A stretch of DNA of 64,000 bases from Prosapia bicincta. Its lineage: Eukaryota; Arthropoda; Insecta; Hemiptera; Cercopidae. Position numbers and translations under genes: made by a program. The stretch's first letter is position 1; each line of letters opens with the position of its first letter. The notes below the pieces were generated by a model, which worked only from the letters and a program-made list of their open reading frames with translations, ran no database searches and had not been told where the DNA came from. Positions 60,071 through 64,000 of this stretch are shown piece after piece. The DNA is taken from NCBI GenBank assembly GCA_036971475.1, contig JBAIZL010000001.1, positions 75,573,771 through 75,637,770 of the forward strand, read 5' to 3'.

Positions 60071-61390
60071 TTTGTTGATTCCATCTTCATGTGAGCTACT
60101 AGTTTTCATCCACTTTACAAAATTAATCACATCTCAAAATTACTACACCTACAATAACACTTTCTAAACCCAAACAGATGGCCTACCTATGGGTTCCCCC
60201 ATAGCTAGCATCTTAGCAGAAATATTCATACACTATTTTAAACAAAACCACATTTTACACAACAATAAATACTCATATAACATAATCTACTGGTATAGAT
60301 ACGTCTCCGATATCATAACATTATACAAAGGTAACATATGCCGAGCACACATATTTCTCAAACACCTTAACTCCATATACCCAAAACTAACATACACCAT
60401 CGAAACAGAACAACAAAACTCTTTTAACTTCCTAGACCTTAGAATTAATCATACAAACAAATAAACACATAAATTTAACATATACCGAAAACCCACCAAT
60501 ACCAATACTACCATTCACATCTCCTCAAACCACCCACACCAACATAAACTTGCCGCTTACAACAACATGATATATTGCCTACTTAAAACACCATTAGACA
60601 AAGAAGAACACTACCAGGAGTTAAACACCATAAAACATATAGCACAAACTAACGGATACAGCAGAACAATGATTGACAAATTATACAACCGCTTAAAAAA
60701 CAAACCCAAATACAAACAAACAACACGACAAACCCATAAAATACCTAACAATACCATACAGATCATCCAAAATCCACAATCTAACCAACACACTACGAAA
60801 ATACAATTTCAAATAAGCCTACTTCACACACAAGACTCTCAATAAACCTAACCAATTTAAACCAAATAACAAAATCAACGACATTTACAACGCTGCTGGA
60901 GTTTACAAACCAACTTGCAGTTCGTGCCCCAGTATTTACATAGGCCAGACAGGGAACTCTTTCCACTCATGCTACCAAGAACATATAAACGCACTAACAA
61001 ACAATAATTATCAATAAAACTTATCATCTCAAGTCCACAAACCATGACTACATAGCATAGCATCCAACCTACAAATTCTTCATAAACAATACAGAAATAA
61101 CCAACGTTACACAACCAAACAATACGAAATATACAAACATTTCAAACTACACCCTATACACATACTCAACACAAAATTACATTATAACTCACACATACAC
61201 ACTTTTTGACATCATAACTCCTAATTCTCACAAAGTACACCCACATCCCCACCCTAACCTACGAAAACCTTGAGATCATTTATGGTCTAAGTTAACAATG
61301 TAACACATCTCCCAAAACAGCCGTCCTCAACAAATATAAATAAGTGCTGCTAGAGGCAAGTTTGTAATATATTTACAAGTGTTTTAATAA
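60071..61390 (+). pseudogene. older PLE family B copy, RT plus endonuclease, degraded
   Basis: Starts with the TTGATTCCATCTTCATGTGA motif. It then reads [20 protein letters not shown] (RT motif B), YWYRYVSDIITLYKGN (motif C with the second Asp changed to Ser), FNFLDLRINHTNK and a stop. It continues in several frames through YRKPTNTNT, MIYCLLKTPLDKEEHYQELN, GVYKPTCSSCPSIYIGQTGN and YTTKQYEIYKH to the family terminus. It extends further 5' than the palindrome arms. Many stops and shifts; not functional. Confidence 0.88.
61288..61329 (+). ncRNA. decayed hammerhead-like motif, PLE family B
   Basis: UAAG/CUCA, UUAACAA, U, GUAA-CACAUC-UCCC, CAAAA instead of GAAA, CAGCCGUC. Stem II and G12 are damaged. 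Confidence 0.4.
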
Positions 61391-61782
61391 CATTAATGTT
61401 TACTGATTTTAACAATGTTTAAAAAGAAAATAAATGTCATTTATTCATCATCCAATGTATGTTAATATCATGATTATTTTATATTTTTCTGGTTTATCAA
61501 TAAGCAATAGTATAATTTCAGAATATATAAATGTTCATAATTTATTAATTAAAACTGTCATAAGAAAATTTTTAAGAAGCTATTTATAAAAATCTCCTAA
61601 CTTACTATGCTGATGTATTTCGAAACTGATTTTTCATTGATGAATACCTTGTAGTAGCAGGAGGGCTTCTTGCTTATTATTTAATCATTGAAATCAAGAT
61701 GATTAAAACAACCAACTTTTATTAAAACTGATTTAGCATTACACAATATCAAGAGCACAGTGGTACAATATATTATAATTAA
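61391..61782. other. IFT70 intron 3, nothing recognised
   Basis: AT-rich, no supported feature. Confidence 0.5.
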
Positions 61783-62127
61783 AATATTGGAAAAAACCCC
61801 AATACCACAAAAATAATAAAAAATAACAAATACAACAAGCTACTTGAGAGTGAACCCTTATATTCATTTCGATGACCATGTCATCATCATTAGCAGGTCT
61901 TATTACAAAATAACAATCTAGCAAACAAGAAGTTACAAACTACAGTGATCCACCTAGTTCATCACTCTAGTTTGTAACTTCTTGTTTGCTAGATTGTAAT
62001 TTTGTAATAAGACCCTCTGATGATGATGACACGGTCATTGAAATGTAGATAAGGGTTTAATCTTAAGTAACTTGTTTCATTTGTTATTTTTGATTATTTT
62101 TGTGGTATTGGGGTTCTTTCCAATATT
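61783..62127. mobile_element. fold-back MITE, family M4
   Basis: Ends AATATTGGAAAAAACCCCAA and its complement TTGGGGTTCTTTCCAATATT. The arms, about 155 bp each, include TAGCAAACAAGAAGTTACAA and its complement and meet near 61955. A single arm lies near 8870-8930. It ends about 135 bp before IFT70 exon 4. Confidence 0.88.
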
Positions 62128-62262
62128 TTCATTGATTTAGCACTATTTTGTGTATTTTACAGCATCAAAATAAAAATTTAAACAGATTCTCCGAATCTGA
62201 TTTCTTCTTCATTGAAATATGTTTTTAGAAGTATAGTTGTAAAGTTATGGCTGTTGTTTAAG

Positions 62263-62388
62263 GTTACAAAACTGAAAGCCGCAATAAAATATGGAGAAGA
62301 AGATTTAGTAAGTGCAAAGATATTAATGGAAAGCAGCCCTGAAGATGACCCAGACACAGAAATAAACCATGGTTGTCTTCTTTATAAA
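62263..62388 (+). CDS. TTC30: IFT70/TTC30 coding exon 4
   Basis: 42 codons, phase 0 to phase 0. The acceptor is tgtttaag and the donor gtaagc. It encodes VTKLKAAIKYGEEDLVSAKI, then LMESSPEDDPDTEINHGCLL and YK. It aligns with vertebrate 'RVLRLQAAIKYSEGDLPGSRSLVEQL...ETDGQVNLGCLLYKEG', TPR 4 and the acidic loop after it. The acidic run EDDPDTE matches the known loop. Confidence 0.95.
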
Positions 62389-62658
62389 GTAAGCTATTGA
62401 AAAAATTTAGTCTATCCACTACGTTATTCATTTACTTTTCAACTTTTAAAGTCTTTAGTGGTGTTATTAAACAATATTCAGTAAAATGTCATGAGAATAT
62501 TTTGAATGTAGTTGTTTTCACTACATTCATTAAAGAATGGTGGTAGTTTAAAACAACATAAACTAGTATTATTAAAATAAACAGAATATTGGCTTATAGG
62601 AGTTGTAATTACTTGAATTATTTTAATCAAATACAATTTGACTTTTATTTGTTAACAG

Positions 62659-62794
62659 GAAGGTCGTTATGAAGAAGCTCTGCAAAAGTTCACAACATCA
62701 CTTCTTGTTCTTGGCTATAATCCACACCTCTCATACAATGTTGCATTGTGTTATTATAGATTGAAAGAATATGCCCCAGCACTGAAACATATTG
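62659..62794 (+). CDS. TTC30: IFT70/TTC30 coding exon 5
   Basis: 136 bp, phase 0 start, one base over at the end. The acceptor is ttaacag and the donor gtaagc. It encodes EGRYEEALQKFTTSLLVLGY, NPHLSYNVALCYYRLKEYAP, ALKHI. It aligns with vertebrate 'EGQYEAACSKFSATLQASGYQPDLSYNLALAYYSSRQYASALKHI'. The remaining about 460 residues (further TPRs and the C-terminal coiled region) must lie right of the window. Confidence 0.95.
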
Positions 62795-63400
62795 GTAAGC
62801 TTCTTCATGGTTGAACATAATATCACGAATTTAGATTTTAAAAATATCACTGTAAGTATATATAATGGATTTGATGGTAAAGTTTGTACTTAAAATAAAT
62901 TATTCATGTTACAAGTGCAATAAATGATGTGAGATCAATTCCCAGGAATTTTAATCAATAGAGAAATGCATACAAACAAATAGCATTTGTAAAGAGAGTT
63001 GTGAAAAAATTTGAAGCTCAAATACATATTGTTTTGGCACAGAGACATCTTTTGCATTGTTCTAATATAACTGGAATATCTTGTTCAAGATACCTAAAGT
63101 TATTACCTTGATGATTTTCAGTTATAGGAGTTAGTATAAAATGATCTCTAGCTTGAACTTCAATGACTAAGTCAAAACAATGCTTTCTAATGAAAGAACT
63201 GGCATAGATCTCCATCATTTATCAAAATATTCTTTTAATTTCAGCTATTGTTTTTCTTTAAATTGAAACAAACGTAATAGAAATTTTCTGCTCTTGATTT
63301 AAAACGTTTTTGAAAGTAGTAGACTATGTAATACACTCATAAATAATTTGCTCTCATTAATATGTTTTTCCTGACGCATTGCCTTGGCACTGATTTTCAG
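62795..63400. other. IFT70 intron 5, nothing recognised
   Basis: AT-rich. The minus-strand ORF at 63018-63218 has no recognised family. Confidence 0.45.
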
Positions 63401-63411
63401 AATCTATTAAG
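63401..63411 (+). CDS. TTC30: possible IFT70/TTC30 microexon (11 bp)
   Basis: AATCTATTAAG sits between gattttcag and gtatga. Joined to the G left by exon 5 it gives Glu-Ser-Ile-Lys and restores phase 0. Vertebrate TTC30 continues 'KHIAEIIERGIRQHPE', so HI-ESIK is a fair fit, one residue shorter. An 11-bp exon could be chance; the next normal exon is not in the window. Confidence 0.35.
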
Positions 63412-63484
63412 GTATGAAATTAAAACTTGCATTTTTTGTGTTGTATATCGAGCTTTTTTGTATAAAAAAGTGTAATTTATTAAA

Positions 63485-63955
63485 TTAAGGTAAGCAAAAA
63501 GCAGACTTATTCACAGAACATTTAGCAGACATATTTCAGACCGACATACTGATTAACGAATTGGGTGATAGTATCAATATAATGTCAGAAGAAATATCCC
63601 TGACAACTACAAAGGAAGTGGATTGAGAAATTCGGATGAATCTTAATTCCAAAAATGCCCCACAATTTGATATCATCACCAGACAAATACTCCCAAGCCG
63701 GACATTTTAAAAGAGCTTCAAAGAAAAGGAGTAGTCATGCTTACTTATCTTATTAATGCAGCATCTAGACTCTAATGTGTACCAGATATTTGGAAGGTAG
63801 CAGAAGTTGTAATGTTACCAAAGCCAGGAAAATTGCCTAATGATACCAAGTCACATAGAGCGATGTCGCTGTTTCCTACAATCTCAAAGCTATCCAACCA
63901 CCCCAGAAATGACCATAGTAATGTTTGTAGGTAACACAGCATTATTAGCAACTGA
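63485..63955 (+). pseudogene. jockey-like LINE reverse transcriptase relic
   Basis: Plus strand with breaks: KADLFTEHLADIFQTD, LTTTKEVD, an FDIITRQIL-type segment, LINAASRL-CVPDIWKVAEV, VMLPKPGKLPNDTKSHRAMS and LFPTISKL, following the order 'KAELFAEHLAxVF...SPGxDxITGxIL...PxxWKxAEVIMIPKPGKPPxDxxSYRPISLLPTLSKL'. It then jumps to MTIVMFVGNTALLATDKE, equivalent to the palm 'ADDTAVLATD' with both Asp lost, so about 70 residues are deleted. Confidence 0.8.
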
Positions 63956-63960
63956 CAAAG

Positions 63961-63961
<1 letters not shown>

Positions 63962-64000
<39 letters not shown>
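63962..64000. repeat. (TA)n microsatellite at the window edge
   Basis: Uninterrupted TA to the last base. It continues beyond the window. Confidence 0.97.

Overview
The window is nuclear DNA of an animal. It is AT-rich and intron-rich, and most of it is transposon debris. The repeats are Penelope-like elements (PLEs), mariner and Tigger/pogo transposons, LINE relics, fold-back MITEs and a large minisatellite. This mix suggests an invertebrate, and an arthropod such as a chelicerate is a reasonable guess. The sequence alone does not fix the species.

Two host genes are present, arranged head to head. TMEM245 (a polytopic membrane protein of the AI-2E/PerM-like transporter family) runs leftwards from its start codon at 50696. 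Eight coding exons join in a consistent reading frame to give 487 codons, and the gene leaves the window on the left. IFT70/TTC30 (the TPR subunit of the intraflagellar-transport IFT-B complex) runs rightwards from 51420. Five clear exons give about 199 codons, an 11-bp microexon is possible, and the gene leaves the window on the right. The 723 bp between the two start codons carry a near-perfect RFX X-box, GTTTCCATGGCAAC, as expected for a ciliary gene.

Layout: 0-9 kb, 3' exons of this part of TMEM245 with small repeats. 9-19 kb, a Helitron-like element broken up by PLE family A (one nearly complete RT plus GIY-YIG ORF, one palindromic pair, long TA runs), then a Tigger relic and a PLE-B 3' end. 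20-30 kb, TMEM245 exons 5, 4 and 3 with Tigger, LINE and mariner relics. 30-34 kb, fold-backs, a 38-bp minisatellite and a 152-bp tandem repeat. 34-50 kb, a mariner with frameshifts, MITEs, PLE debris, a Tigger, an irritans-type mariner relic and TMEM245 exons 2 and 1. 50.7-51.4 kb, the divergent promoter. 51.4-64 kb, IFT70 with a PLE-C palindrome in intron 1 and a near-perfect 2.37-kb PLE-B palindrome plus an older PLE-B copy in intron 3.

The most interesting non-gene signal is in the PLEs. Three different families each occur as an inverted, tail-out pair, and each carries a hammerhead-ribozyme-like structure just past the ORF. Family C has a canonical CUGAnGA...GAAA core. Families A and B replace C3 and G8 with U and A, a change that would keep the 3-8 base pair. 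Stem III is self-complementary in all three, and two family-B copies differ by compensatory changes there.
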